From Pipra filicauda (taxonomy: Eukaryota > Chordata > Aves > Passeriformes > Pipridae): a DNA stretch of 64,000 nucleotides. Location: assembly GCF_003945595.2 (NCBI RefSeq), contig NW_024103874.1, forward strand, positions 2,676,001 through 2,740,000. The letters run 5' to 3'. Within the stretch, counting starts at the first letter, position 1. Every line of letters starts with the position of its first letter. Of the stretch, positions 26,596 to 38,524 are shown piece after piece. Made by a program: the position numbers and the translations under genes. The notes under the pieces are model-generated. The model did no database searches. It had not been told where the DNA came from and was given only the letters and a program-made list of their open reading frames with translations.

Positions 26596-26673
26596 TGCTG
26601 GAGAAGAAGATGACAGCACGGCAAGGCCGGGATGAGCTCATTAAGAAAGGCCTTCTGGAGATGATGGAACAAG
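26596..26673 (+). CDS. PHACTR3: PHACTR3 coding exon (N-terminal RPEL motif)
   Basis: A 78-nt exon in phase 1 at both ends, between TTTGTGCAG and GTAAGG. It encodes residues 53-78 (VLEKKMTARQGRDELIKKGL, then LEMMEQ), matching the human PHACTR3 segment EKKMAGRQGREELIKKGLLEMMEQ. This is the family's N-terminal RPEL motif. In place of RPxxxEL it reads RQGRDEL (61-67), with the Pro replaced as in other PHACTRs, so this is family-typical and not a bird mutation. RPEL motifs contact monomeric actin, and in PHACTRs this N-terminal copy lies next to the basic region in the preceding exon. Because the exon is phase-symmetric, skipping it would keep the frame and remove only this motif. Confidence 0.95.
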
Positions 26674-29600
26674 GTAAGGAAAAATTCCTAACCTTTTTTG
26701 TCAGAGGTTCTGTCAGAACACATGGGAAACACATAATTGCAAAAGCAGAAACCTAACAAGCAAGTGAATAAAAAGGAAAACCTTCAATCCAAACAGAGAG
26801 GAAAACTCTGTGTCTGAATTAAGACTTCTCTTTCTTCAAACTCCTCCCTGCTGCAATCAATCCATGTAGTTTAATTTTGATGCTTTACCATCTTGAGTGC
26901 AGCTCCATCTTCACTTGATTTATACATGGTGCAGTCTGAGCTGGTACGTATATTTTATGTAATTGCTCTAAAGCCAGTTAAATCCTACTGCCAAGAAAGG
27001 CAGCTAAAGCTGGATAAATACAAACTTCAACACACAGATGCAGTCAGCTAACATGTACAACCCAGGGGTGCAAATCCCATCTAATGATACTAATCTGATG
27101 TTTTCAGCTGTCTTCCCAGTAAACCAAGTTTGTGACAAAACACGTCACTATTGCTCCTGCTTTTCATTCACATGGAAAAGTGAAGCTTTTGGGAGTGTCA
27201 TTTTAAAGCTTCCCTGAGTCCAAACCAGCAGAATTTGTGGAAGGAAAGATGATAAAGTGTGAGAAACATGCACAAAGGACCATGGTTCTTGTGCAGCCCT
27301 GCTCCAAAGCCCTGACAGATGCTCAAGGGAGAGAGAGATCTGGGTGACTATTCTGTGAGATCAAGTGAGCTCCCAGTGTTACAACATCCCAATTGCCATT
27401 TCCACCTAAACCGAGATGAAAACCATAAATCCATCTTTACTTTGAAAACTTTATAGCAGAAAGTCCTGAAGAAAGACTGGTCTTTTGAGTTTGACCAATC
27501 TCAGAGGTAGAAGTTCTGTTCTTTAAAAACAATAATTGAGTTTCTTCGTGTAACACAAATGCCATGTCTATAAACAGCCTGTGGGACAATAGTCAGTGAT
27601 GCCCTGCTGGAGTGTAACCGAGTGAATGAAGAGTCAGAAAAAAAGAATTTTAATCAGGGCTTTTTTTTTTTTTCATTGCAGTAAAGCAATTTTCATGTTA
27701 TTTTATTTGATATATTTTAAGATGAGTTTATGTTCAAGTCAAAAAAATAATCTATCAAACCATCAGCTTATTCTAAAATGGAAGTTCTTAGAAAGCTCAT
27801 TTTTAGTTCTTGTCCATTGAACTCATTGTGTCTCTCATAATTCTAGATAATTAGTTGCCCTATTAGCGTATTAGTACTACTGGATAGAAAAACACAACCT
27901 ATTCCTGCTAGGAATAGAATGTTCCCTTTAATCCATGACTTTGAATACTTGCTTATCTAGAGCTTTGCAAAAGAACAGTAAAATAAACCTTCTGTAGAGC
28001 ACATTAAAAGGTAATAATGATGAATCAATAAACCTCTTGCACACATAATGAACTGGTTGGGAGGAAAACAGATGATGCCAAGCTAGAAGATCCTTTTAAC
28101 AAAATTAAAATAGTTTAAATAAATACACATAGTCCAGTGAGGAGTGATGACAAGCTGTGCTTTTAACTAGACAGCTGCAAGCAGACTGCTTACCTGTCTG
28201 CAAGAAAGTTGCCTAGAGCTCCTGTAAACATCAAACGATTTCCCAGAACCTCCCTGAGCCCAGCAAGGGGACAATGGCTGACAGGCAGCTGAAGGACACT
28301 GCAGCTGCCTGCAAGTTATTTTTCTTTACAGAGTGTTGTGAATCTCCAGGGTTATTGTATTGTATTATTAGGAGAAGCAGCTTATTAACTGGAATAAAAA
28401 ATTGACCCAAATAATTCTCAGTAAGTGATTAGTGCCCTACTTGGACTGAGCTGAAGCGGCAGCAGTTTCAAGGCTAAGTCCTCGTTTATGCCGTAAGTTG
28501 CAATTGTCAAAGCAGCAACACTGTGCTAAAAGACTGCAGTAAATCCTAAAATCCCTCTATTTCATCAGGCTTCACTCCGCTCCCAGGGACCTAATTCCCG
28601 CTCACTTTCATAAATAGCCAAACTGGGCTGATGCTGCAGCCTGAGAAGCCTCGTGCCTTTCCAGTAGCCGTGTGTCACTCAGGGCAGGAGCACAGCTCTG
28701 TCTGGCTCAGGGCACACCACGAGGCTGGCACAGGATCTGCAGCGGGCTGGGAGCAGCCCAGGGGGAAACTGCCCCGTCCTTGCTTTGGTGATGAGTCATC
28801 CTGCCAGGTTATGTCACCCTGTCTCCTCACACCACCCCAAAGCAGCTGCCCAGACACGCTGTGCCATTGCCTGGGCCCCTTCTGTCCTTCTGTGCTCTCC
28901 AGCTCTGCTCCCACAGGGCGATGCCAACCTGCCCCCTGAAAACTCCTGGGACCCAGCTGCACTCCCAGCAACCCGCCTGCACTCTGGGAGAGGTTACATG
29001 CTGCAGGGGCTGGCATACAGTGGGATTAATTCCCAACAACATCACAGCCCTACTTCTGATTCTTTGGAATACTCAAGACTGGTTTTTTCCTTACCCCTGG
29101 ATGTAAGGTCTGTGCTTTCTCCTGTCCCCAGCTGATCTCTCTAATATGGTTTTGGGACCCGCTGCTACTCACGGCATACCCACTTTCATCTAAGCACTAG
29201 CTGATCATTCCTGCCCAAGAACATCATGGTTGTGAATCTCAGATGCTCCTCAACAGAAATTCTCCAGCAGGGCTGTCTTCTGTTTGTCATTACTTCATTA
29301 GTCATTCCACTTTCCATGGTCCAGGATGTGAAGGAACTCATGTCTGCCTGCAGTTTCACTGAGGCACAGCTGTCAGCAGCCTGCCTTTCCCTGGGATGTG
29401 AGGAATGTGCAAAGCAGAGTTACCTCAAAAACTTTTAGGGAGCTTCCCCTGATATTTCTCCCCACTGTGAGCACAAAGGAGATCAGGTATATCTGTGCTT
29501 ACGGCCCCAGGGCTGAGGGCTGCTGTCAAGCAATGGAGGCAGCTGTTAATACACCGGTGATTATGTATAGGCTGCCTTCACAATGAGATGAAATATAGGC

Positions 29601-30763
29601 AATGAACTTTTTCCCCCTCCCCTTCCCTGTATCATAGCAACTGTGCTACTGCAAGGGCTATTTTAAGAACAGTAACTTTTCACCAAACGTGATTATGAGG
29701 CAGATTGAGTGAGCTCAGTGTGCGAAAATACTGCATCCCTTCCACAGCATCTTTGGGCCAAAAGCTGATACCCTCACCCAAAAGCACAAGAAATTACTCT
29801 GCAGATTGTCCAGATAGCATTAAAAAGGTGTAGCTGTAGATGCTTGCTATTTAAAATCAATGTTCAAGAAAACATAGCCCTGTCAGGAGCTTCCAGAAAG
29901 GAGTGTCCAGGGCTGAGAAATACAAGCTGGGAGGTGAGGGGTGGACAGCAGGCATGTCCATCAGCATGGAACACTGCCCAGGGTGGGAAGTAATTGCTTT
30001 CTGTGGTTTGCAACAGTGATGTACATCTTGTAGATTCTGAGAGAGTAAAAGGATAGTTTGTATTCCAAGGACTCTTGCCTGAATAGGAGAAGAGTAGAAA
30101 AGCTTCAGTCATCAAGCCTTGTACAGCTGCAGGGATCACTGGCACAAAAATCTCTCAGAGTAAGCAAAGGGAGCAGTTTCTAGGTCTGCATGAAGAGGGA
30201 TTTGAATTTCTGATCAGCTCAATCACACAGGACACGCTTTTCAAAGCTGAGAAACTAAAAGTGCGCTCAAAACCTACAGCTTGGTAGGGAATACTCCTTG
30301 GGCAAGGCTCTGGCATTGCTGCTGGGGCAGCTGGATGGCAGCATGTTGTGAGCCTGACACAGCTCACACATGTCAGACCAACCTGGGAATGTGCTGCACC
30401 AGGAGCTCTGCTCATGCAAGGAATTGCCTTCTCCCAGAGACCTCTGGTTGCCCATGATTTTGCTCATCTCCCACATGGCAGGTGCTTCCAGAGGCCAGTG
30501 GCCACTTGCTGGGGCTGCTGGGTGCCCACAGAAACAGGTGCCCATTGAGAAAACTGAGTGGGTTTTAGTATCCAGATGGGCTGGTGTCCACAGGGTTTGC
30601 ATTGCAGATGGTGAACGCTGCCAGAGATCAGGTGCTGCTCTAAGAGCAGCCTCAGTCCCCTGAGCACAGCAGCTTTGGGACCCACTCCTCTCAAGAGGAG
30701 AGCAGGGAGTGTCAGCTTTCTCTGCTCGTGGTTTAGTTAAGATGAAATGATTTGTTGTTTTAG
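26674..30763 (+). other. PHACTR3 intron, 4.1 kb, phase 1
   Basis: GT-AG intron (GTAAGG to TTGTTGTTTTAG). I recognise no CR1 or other repeat in it. It is AT-rich in the first half, while 28600-29150 is GC-richer with short open frames that have no recognisable content. No exon is supported. Confidence 0.8.
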
Positions 30764-30946
30764 ATACCGAAGGCAAAGCCTGCACTGGTGAGGATGCCAC
30801 GAGAGTGACACAGGGTGACCCTCCAGCCCCTGTGTGCCAGGCACTGGCTCCAGAAGAGGACCAGCAAGAGAGTCCAACAGCAGCCACAACTGATGTGACC
30901 TCCTTTGGTGAGGAGCTGCATTTGGAGGAGCTGAAAGAAGATGCAG
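30764..30946 (+). CDS. PHACTR3: PHACTR3 coding exon (acidic linker)
   Basis: A 183-nt exon, phase 1 at both ends, between TTGTTGTTTTAG and GTATTG. It encodes residues 79-139, starting DTEGKACTGEDATRV and ending EELHLEELKEDA. The first residues align with human PHACTR3 DAESKTC. After that, conservation is low and only the acidic, Pro/Thr/Ser-rich character is retained, as expected for the disordered linker between the N-terminal RPEL motif and the C-terminal half. No domain or catalytic residue is expected here. The exon is called from frame continuity with both neighbours, the splice sites and the position in the gene. The long antisense open frame across it (30267-30887) is a shadow. Confidence 0.87.
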
Positions 30947-33900
30947 GTATTGGATATAGAATGTTTTTAAAACAACTGTAAAATTTTATGAAAGTACTTC
31001 TGCCAAACTGTTTTGTGAGGAGTCAAATATGCCAGTGCTTTAAAGGGTCAGAGCACCTTGTTCAGCTCAGCCCATTCTAGGTTAGCAATTGGTATTTAAA
31101 AACAGTGATTTTTGAGACTTCTACCAAACTCAGGGACAACCCAAAGCTTGGTGTGATGGGATTAGTTGGATTATGAGGCGATCCAGTCCTGGCATGGTGC
31201 CCCGTTGGTATTAGCAGTGGCTGCTGTGAAGATGAAACAAGCTTCCCTTAAAAACATTTCTTAAACTTCTATGCCAAGGCTGAAATTGTTTGTCCTGGCT
31301 TGGGAGAACAATGTCAATACACAGCCCACAGAGCCCATATCATCACCCTGGCACAACATGCTGCAAATCCAAGTGAAGTTCAATACCAGGAGCACAGATA
31401 AGCTAAACCAAGCTCCTTTCATGCAATTCTGCTCTGGCAGAGCTTATCCATGACAGCAGTTCCTTGGGACTAGAGCAGCCTGGCACAACCCAGCAGTTGG
31501 AGGGTTTCTATTCACTTCCTGAGAACCAAGAATTGCAAAGCTGCAGAGATAATGCTTTATCCTGGTTTGTGCCACTCCTGTCATGGAGTGATTATGGATC
31601 TTCCTGGCCTCTGGTCAATCTTTACCCTTCTCCATCTGCCCTGGCTGCCCTTTGTTCTCTGTCCCACCCCTCATGCCCTGCTTTCCCTGGGGTCCAGCCC
31701 CTGGCAGCTTTCAAGCATGTCCATGCCTTCAGACCTACCCAAACGTGCTGCTGATACCAGAAACAACCACAAATTAACCTGGAAGTGAAGAGTTCTTTGC
31801 AGGGAATGTAAAGTGGACATTCTTTAGCCATCAGCACACAGTGGTAGTTTGCTTCAGGATTGTCAGAACAGGATGGAGTTCAGAACCAAAGAAGTCTGTC
31901 TGACTGAGGCTGAGTGTGTGTCAGATCCACCTTCTCTACAGCAAAGGTCCCACTGTGGCTGCTCCTCATCACCTGTGCCAGGCAGCACCTCATGTCCCAG
32001 GGAGATCCACTGATTTCAGGGAAGTTAATGCCAAAGACAGCATTGCTCCACTCAGGGGAATGCACTCCAATCTCACTAATTTTCCCATCAAGCTCCCAAC
32101 ATCTACGGGGGCTCTTGATCTTTCTGTGATGTAACCCATTAGTGACTTTTTTTCTTCTCTTCCTCTATTCCACATTTTGTCTTCTACGCAGTGGCATGAA
32201 CACACAAGGTGATGTCAGCCAGGAACAAGGCATTTCCCTAGAAGTACATTTAAAAGAAAATGATTTCCTTCTATAATTCACACAATTACCACATATGGCA
32301 GCTTTCTTATCAAGCCAAATTTCACAAGAATTCCTGTTAACGATGCGTATTTATTCTACTTTCCTGTCTTTTTTGAGCGATAAATACTCATTCCTCCTCC
32401 TCTAGGCACACTCATTAATCTGTTTGTCAACAAATTAAATGCTATTATCTTGCCAGTGCTATTGTTTCCAAGTGCCTAAGTGCTTTGGTGCCTCCCCACG
32501 CACTCTGAGCATGAGGCTGCTGAATGTTCATTAATACAGAGAGTTTGTGTTCCCAACGAGACAGAAAACTGAGCCAAGAAGAGATTTGTGATGCTGCAGC
32601 TGTGGGTGCTCTGGGTGCCCGCTGAAGTAAGATGTTAGGAGATGCCATGGAATGGTTTGGAGGGAAAGGTGCTCTGTTTGGACAAGCCAGAATGCTAAAA
32701 GGAGTGGGATTTGCCAAGTAGTTTGGACCTCTCTCATGCTCTGCTTTTGTGAGAGCCCACTTGGAGTACTGCATCCAGCTCTGGAGTCCTCAGCACAGGC
32801 AAGGCATGGACCTGTTGGAGCAGGGCCACAAAACAGATCAGAGGGATGGAACACCTCTCCTGTAAAGACAATGAGAGAGCTGGAGTCATCCAGCACGGAG
32901 AAGAGAAGGCTGCAGGGAGATACTTCAGTACTTAAAGGGGGCTTATAAGAAAGATAGGGGCAAACTTTTTAACAGGACCTGTTAACAAGGAAAAGGGGTA
33001 GTGTTTTTAAACTAAAAGAAGGTAGATTCAGACTAGACAGAAGGAAGAAATTTTTTTCCAATGAGGGTGATAAAATGCTGGAACAGAATGCCTAGAGAGG
33101 TGGGAGATGCCTCATCCCTGGAAACACTCAAGGTCAGATTGGACAGAGCTCTGAGCAACTTGATCTTGTTGAAGATGTCCCTGCTCATTGAAGGGGAGGT
33201 TGGAGTCCCTTCTAGGCCCCTTCCAACTCAGAATGTTCTGTGATTCTGTGCTAAGCAGAGTCTTACACTGATCTCCCCCAGTGCTTCACCTGCCAGGGTA
33301 GGAACAATAACCCTCATGTTACTACTGAGCACGTCATGGCTGGAAATGCAGTTTGGAGAGAGCCTGGCCATGGCTGGAGCCTGGCTCAGACTCAGCCTTG
33401 AGCCTCTGTGGGGGTCCCCACATATGCCAAGGCAGAGCTCAGGCCGTGTAACAGAGTGTGAAATCCAGCAGTGAGGCGCTGTGGGAGTTTAAGCATTGCC
33501 AGAGCCAGTTGGTATCTGAGCAGAATTCAAGGATGCTAATTTTGGACTGAAATTCCACCTATGTCCTGCTTCAGCTTCATGCCTTTCTGGATGTATTCCC
33601 CTGTGCCCTCATCACAGCCTGGTCAATTTGATGAATTGCTCAGTGATTCAGCCTGCACTAACTTTAAGTGCTTTTGCCATCTTTATGGAGACAATCCTGA
33701 AATGAGCACTGCTTCACCATCTCAAATTAAGGCTTTGCAGATTCAATTTTTTTCTCTCAAGTACTTCACCAATTCCCTGTTCCACTTGCTGCTGAGATCC
33801 AAGGGCAAATCTCTTTTATGGCAGGTTCTTTTTGGTTATCAACATTAACCTCAGGAAACACTCAACAGTTCTGGAGTCAGGTACAGTAAAAGAAGACTTG

Positions 33901-34416
33901 GGAAGCAAGCTGAAGTCATGTATTAAAGAAGATAAAAATTAAATTGTGAAAATAAACACGTCCATCAAACTATTGGAAATTCAGCTTTTATGAACTATTA
34001 TTGGTTTGGTACTCTTTGCCCTTTGGCTGTGTGTTCCTAGCACAGAAGGTACTCACTCAGGAACTGCCACCGCAGCTGTGCTGTAGGAAAATTCCTTACA
34101 GTTCTCAAAAGCTGCTTTGCCTTGCTACCTTCATTATTAAAATAAAAAAGTAGAGGGGAAAAGGCTTTAGGGAAGTAAGGGAAGCTCAGTAGTTTTTTTC
34201 AGAAATATCAAAACTAACACTTCAATATCCTCATACATTTTATTCTTCTCCTACCTTGTCTGGTTGGCTATTTAACACAATAATTACTTTCACTAAGGAA
34301 AAGAACTGCTTCAGTTGTGTGCCATGTGTTCTGTTTTTCTGAATGTTCCTGGCATTGTCCCCTGGCCTATCATTATTAACTTCATGTTCCATTAATTTTA
34401 CTCATCTTCCTCCTAG
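30947..34416 (+). other. PHACTR3 intron, 3.5 kb, phase 1, with a CR1 fragment
   Basis: GT-AG intron (GTATTG to CTTCCTCCTAG). It carries one sense-oriented CR1 3' fragment, annotated separately. The rest is unremarkable non-coding sequence with no exon I can support. Confidence 0.8.
32745..33250 (+). mobile_element. CR1 LINE, 5'-truncated 3' fragment
   Basis: About 500 bp matching the 3' part of the avian CR1 non-LTR retrotransposon in sense orientation. Recognisable blocks in order are GGAGTACTGCATCCAGCTCTGG (first 20 bases from about 32763), GGAGAAGAGAAGGCTGCAGG, a TTTAAACTAAAAGAAGG region, GAGGGTGATAAAATGCTGGAAC, and the terminal CCCCTTCCAACTCAGAATGT followed by the typical imperfect TTCTGTGAT repeats at 33236-33250. 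The reverse transcriptase ORF is not present, only its last part or the 3' UTR, and substitutions and gaps show an old copy. CR1 copies of this kind point to a bird or reptile genome. Confidence 0.93.
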
Positions 34417-34620
34417 CCAAGAAACCTTCAGCACCCACGGAAGAATCAGAAGATGCCAGCCTGCCAGCATCTGAAGACAGTCCACAAGCCTTACTTGTAC
34501 CTGAATCCACAGATTCCCCCCAGAAACAGATGGAAAGAAACCCAGCACAGCTTCCCAGCCCTCCATTGCTCCCAGCTCCACCACCTAAGGCAATCTCCAA
34601 AATCACAAAGAGCATCACAG
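34417..34620 (+). CDS. PHACTR3: PHACTR3 coding exon (proline-rich linker)
   Basis: A 204-nt exon, phase 1 at both ends, between CTTCCTCCTAG and GTCAGT. It encodes residues 140-207, beginning AKKPSAPTEESEDASLPASE. Residues 185-197 (LPSPPLLPAPPPK) are almost identical to human PHACTR3 LPSPPLLPTPPPK, and the following ISKITKSIT corresponds to SSKTTKNVT. The proline-rich stretch resembles an SH3 or WW ligand, but no partner can be named from sequence. The rest is acidic and Ser-rich and is probably disordered. The donor GTCAGT is weaker than those of the neighbouring exons. Like the two preceding exons it can be skipped without shifting the frame. Confidence 0.94.
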
Positions 34621-37600
34621 GTCAGTCATTGCTGCTCAGGAAGCACTTTCCCATCCCTTGTGTGCTGTTCACCTGCACAGCACAGTATCTAATTCTTTTC
34701 TCAGGGCCATTTTGCCCCAAAGTGCTATAAATCAGGCCAGTTACACTGAGTGAACAGAACACCAATGATTCCATGTCCAGTTGCCTGATAACAACCCCCT
34801 GATCTTTGTATCACGTATTTATCTGAGTCTCTCTGGGCATTACCTGTTGTGTGTCCATTGGACTAAACACATATAAAACAAACCAAACCAAAGCAACTGC
34901 AATCATCTGCTGAATCACATGCTCATATTGATATGCCATAAAACACGGGGAAGATTTAAATATTTTCATTACCTACACTCCCACTGGGCAGCAGAACAAC
35001 AGCCAAGATCGAGCTCAAGTGAAAGGTTCTGCAGAGGTTTCTGTCTGAAGGGTTTGCTCTCTAGGGTGGGCCTAAACCAGAGCTATGAATTCTGGTCTAG
35101 TTAACAGAGCACACAGGAGTGATACACCTGGCTCCCACAAATCAATCCTCTGTGCCAGACTCCATTGAACATTCCAAAAGCAATTCCTCTGGGCCTGATT
35201 TTCTTATGTATTGCCAATGTTGTTACGTTTTCCAACATTCTGGCGCTGCAGAAAGGGTGTTAAAATGAATATGATTTTAGTTGGTTCCAATTTTAGGACC
35301 CCTACATATGGTAAAAGCAGTTAAAAGGGCCTTATTGCAAATTAAACTCAAGTCCTGTCATCTAAATGTCAGACCTGTTGGATATTTAGACTTTGAAATG
35401 ACAGCCATTATCCCAGCTCTGATTTGCATCCACACTCATCTGCTGGCACAATGAATAGGGTTTTCAGTGTCACCAGGAAACCAAACACCAGAGGGGCACT
35501 GTGACCTGACCACTGGGGCTCCCAGAAAATACTGAGCTCTTCAGTCTCTTTGAAGAGAATTACAAGTGTTTGTTTGCTATGGAAATTATCCATACTTTGT
35601 CCATGCTTAAAAGCTGTAAGAATTTAAGTGGGAGCTGGATTCAAAATGGTATCTTAGTGCTCCTTGGGAGCTGCTGTTCAGGTTGCTTCACATTTCTGTG
35701 TTTTTGGTCAGGCTGAAGCCTGTCCCTTCCACCCTGCAAGATGAACAGGCAGACTCAGGCCCTCCTGTGACTTTGCTCAGCTGAGGAGAAGGCCGTGCTT
35801 GGCATCAGGTGGATTTGGGAACCTGTCCTGGAGGGTAGTGAGATTACACCTCCACCAGGCACTTGACAGCATTTCGAGTTGAGATATTTTGCTGCAAAGT
35901 ATTTCTTGTAGCATCCAAAATATTCTGAGTTTTGGTGTTTCATTCTCATTTATGTTTTCCACAAGGAACAACTTTTAATTTTCTCAATGACTCCAATAAC
36001 TGTAGACCCTTTTTCAGTAGTGATTATACATGTTTTATTTTTGTGGGGATGTGGAGGCAGTGCTAAGTTAAAATTAAACAAATACCGTCAGTGAGTGAAA
36101 GGGAAGACAAAAGTGTAGGGAGAAAGGTTATGATTATGAAAGAAAAGGAAGATGAAGAGGTTGAAAAGCTCTTTTGTGTTTAGTTTTTTCCCTTTTAACA
36201 ATGTTAGGGTTGCTGTTAGCAGAGGAGTAAGTCAAGAACCAATTAATCAGAGAGAGGAGGGACAGGGCAAGGTGCCAAGACATCACTTTGCAAGATTATT
36301 CTCTGAACAGCTGTCATTAGGACAAATAAAGTGTGATGTAAGGAAACTCTCAATATTGTCCTAAGGTGCCATGAGGATGAGATAGGCCCTTGACCTGTTC
36401 CAGGAACAGGCTGGTATAAAGACAAAACAAGGTCTCCTCCCTTCCTGCTCTAGGGTTGAACTGAACCCCTTGCTCTGAGGGACACCCCCTTTCACTGTGC
36501 AGCAGGATAAAGTGACTCAGGAGCTGGTTTTGTTCACCTCCTCAGGCCTTGATTGATCATAAATGTCCCCTGTGCATCCCCACAGTAGCTCATCACCAAA
36601 ATGCCCCTGAGTACCCAAAACCACCTTTCCTCAGCAGAGCTTGGCTGTCTCCTGGCCGTGACAACCACCCTGATCAGTGCAGGAGGAGCTCCGGGGTGGG
36701 AAGTGCCTCATTGCCAAGACATTGCACAGACAGTTACAGAAATGCCCCTGTGCTTTCAGACTTTTTGGTAACAGGTAACTTTTGGCCTGCCTTGAACCCT
36801 GTCTCCTGTATGCACGGAGACAAATGAAGCTCTGGATGTTGGTTGGGGTTCTGCACTGGAGGGACAGAAATGTGCAAAAACACCCTCCAGAAAGGAAAAA
36901 AATGTTAGAGCTTTCTTAGAGCAAGAGAGATTTTACTGTGGATGCAACTGTCCTCACCGAGGGATGCTCTCCTCCTCACCCCACACAGGTGAAAAAGAGA
37001 CCAGCCTTAGCCTTGTCACTCTCAAATTTTCAGTGTTTGACTACAAGAGCTGTTCTTCCTCCTTGTGCTGTTTATAAGGAAATATTTAATAACTGAAATT
37101 AATATTCAAACCTAACTTCTCCCTCTATAGTTTTCTAGTAGGTTCCCTGCTAATAAGAGCCAAGTCCTGTTTTCAATGGCTATTTCAGAATAATCCTGGC
37201 CTGAGCAGAGGTTTTGCCCAGCTAGGAATTGAAGGATTTATCTCAAAATGAAGTGCAAAAAAGTAAAGGTTGCCTGTGAAAACAAGTTAGTACAAAAGCC
37301 GTACAAGCTGCGTCAGTTTAAATTCCTGTTTAAGGCACTAGGTGGCAACAAGAGACAAGAAATACTCTCGGACGAGGGTCTCACACTGCTTTTTACACCC
37401 AGCTGAGCTGCTGGTGTAAACAACGCCGTGTACCACGGGCTTGGGACACAGATATAAGGGAAAGGGGAAAGGGAAAGAGAACTGCAGACCAGAAAAACTA
37501 ATCAGCATCTTTTTCAGGCCAAATGTTCAATTGTCCTAAGGGTGTGAAACTACCAAATTTACAACCAGTGAAATGTCCACTGGGACAGAGAAATGTTTAG

Positions 37601-38262
37601 ATCAGAGTCTAAATTTCAACAAAATGCTTACATTGCATAGAAAACAGCTGAATCTGGGGGTAAAAAGAGATTAGATTTTCCCACCCTTCTTTTTTGTTGT
37701 TAGTGCTCAATAGCACATCTTTCATTTGGATGTTATTTTGTTATGCAAACATTATGCTCATATTATGATGACTTTGGCATTTTCTCCACTGGCATATGAA
37801 AGGCAGAGGTCTGAGCTATGCAGCAATCACAGAGGAGCAGATAATAGACACTGGGACATTCTGTCCAGACTGAGAACCACAGTGCATAAATTTTAATACA
37901 GTCTGCCAGAGTTCAGCAGAGAAAGTGCTGGATTGGAAAGCCACCACAGTCCAAGCCATTGGTGGTTAGGATCAAGGGGGAATCAAGAATGCCTTGGTGG
38001 GCCGGGAAAAAGGAGAATCTGATCCTGTGAGAAACAGGGGAAATGGGGAGGTATTTATTTTGCTAGTTCAAAGATAGGGATTCGTGTAGCAAGAGCCTTC
38101 TGAACTCGAATAGTTTCTCAGCCTGAGCAGTTACCTCATAGCAAGAGCAAATCACCACCGTTTTCCTCTGTTCAACACGACAAATTCATTTCAGTGCAGA
38201 GTCTGTGTGCAAAAAACCAAAAGCATTTTTCAACTTCTTGCCCTCTCGTGTTTTGACTGCAG
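34621..38262 (+). other. PHACTR3 intron, 3.6 kb, phase 1
   Basis: GT-AG intron (GTCAGT to TTTTGACTGCAG). It contains a short purine repeat of GGGAAAG units at about 37458-37479. No exon or transposon was recognised. If the downstream acceptor of the next exon is used, the intron is 87 bases longer. Confidence 0.8.
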
Positions 38263-38349
38263 GAAGTGAAGGTGATGACCCAGCCATGAAATCTCCTCCT
38301 TCCACCATCCTGAAGAATTATGTCATTGTTGGTTCCTCCCAAATCTCAG
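38263..38349 (+). other. PHACTR3: In-frame optional 87-nt exon extension between two 3' splice sites
   Basis: AG dinucleotides end at 38262 (CGTGTTTTGACTGCAG) and at 38349 (TTCCTCCCAAATCTCAG), both followed by GGA or GAC-type starts in the same phase. The segment between them encodes 29 residues including SEGDDPAMKSPPST and ILKNYVIVGSSQIS, without a stop. The upstream site has the longer pyrimidine tract. Whether it is constitutive, alternative or unused cannot be read from DNA alone. Confidence 0.6.
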
Positions 38350-38524
38350 GACAAGCTGCCCTCTTCCACCCCTCTGGCCAGAAAAGCTCAGACCCCCTTG
38401 GCAGGGGCCAGGTGACGACACCAACGGGTTCCCCCCACCTGGCTGCCGTTCACCTGCCTCTGCCTCCCAGCAGAGTGATCGAGGAGCTGCACAGGGCTCT
38501 GGCCACCAAACACCGCCAGGACAG
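38263..38524 (+). CDS. PHACTR3: PHACTR3 coding exon with two possible acceptors
   Basis: A coding exon entered in phase 1 and left in phase 2, with donor GTACCC at 38525. The part from 38350 onward encodes GQAALFHPSGQKSSDPLGRG, then TPTGSPHL and PPSRVIEELHRALATKHRQD (residues 237-294). It aligns closely with human PHACTR3 from GQATLF to KHRQD. The SRVIEELHRALATKHRQD block is the most conserved part of the linker and is probably helical. The preceding 87 nt (38263-38349, residues 208-236) stay open and in frame from an upstream acceptor, TTTTGACTGCAG. They have no counterpart in the human protein as I remember it. Both acceptors are preceded by pyrimidine-rich tracts and leave a phase-1 GGA codon, so either product is in frame. 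The exon is certain downstream of 38350; the upstream 87 nt are less so. Confidence 0.9.

Noticed and set aside
30267..30887. 206-codon open frame on the minus strand
   Set aside because: It overlaps a PHACTR3 coding exon antisense and is mainly intronic. It is a shadow of biased codon use opposite the real exon and has no protein-like features.
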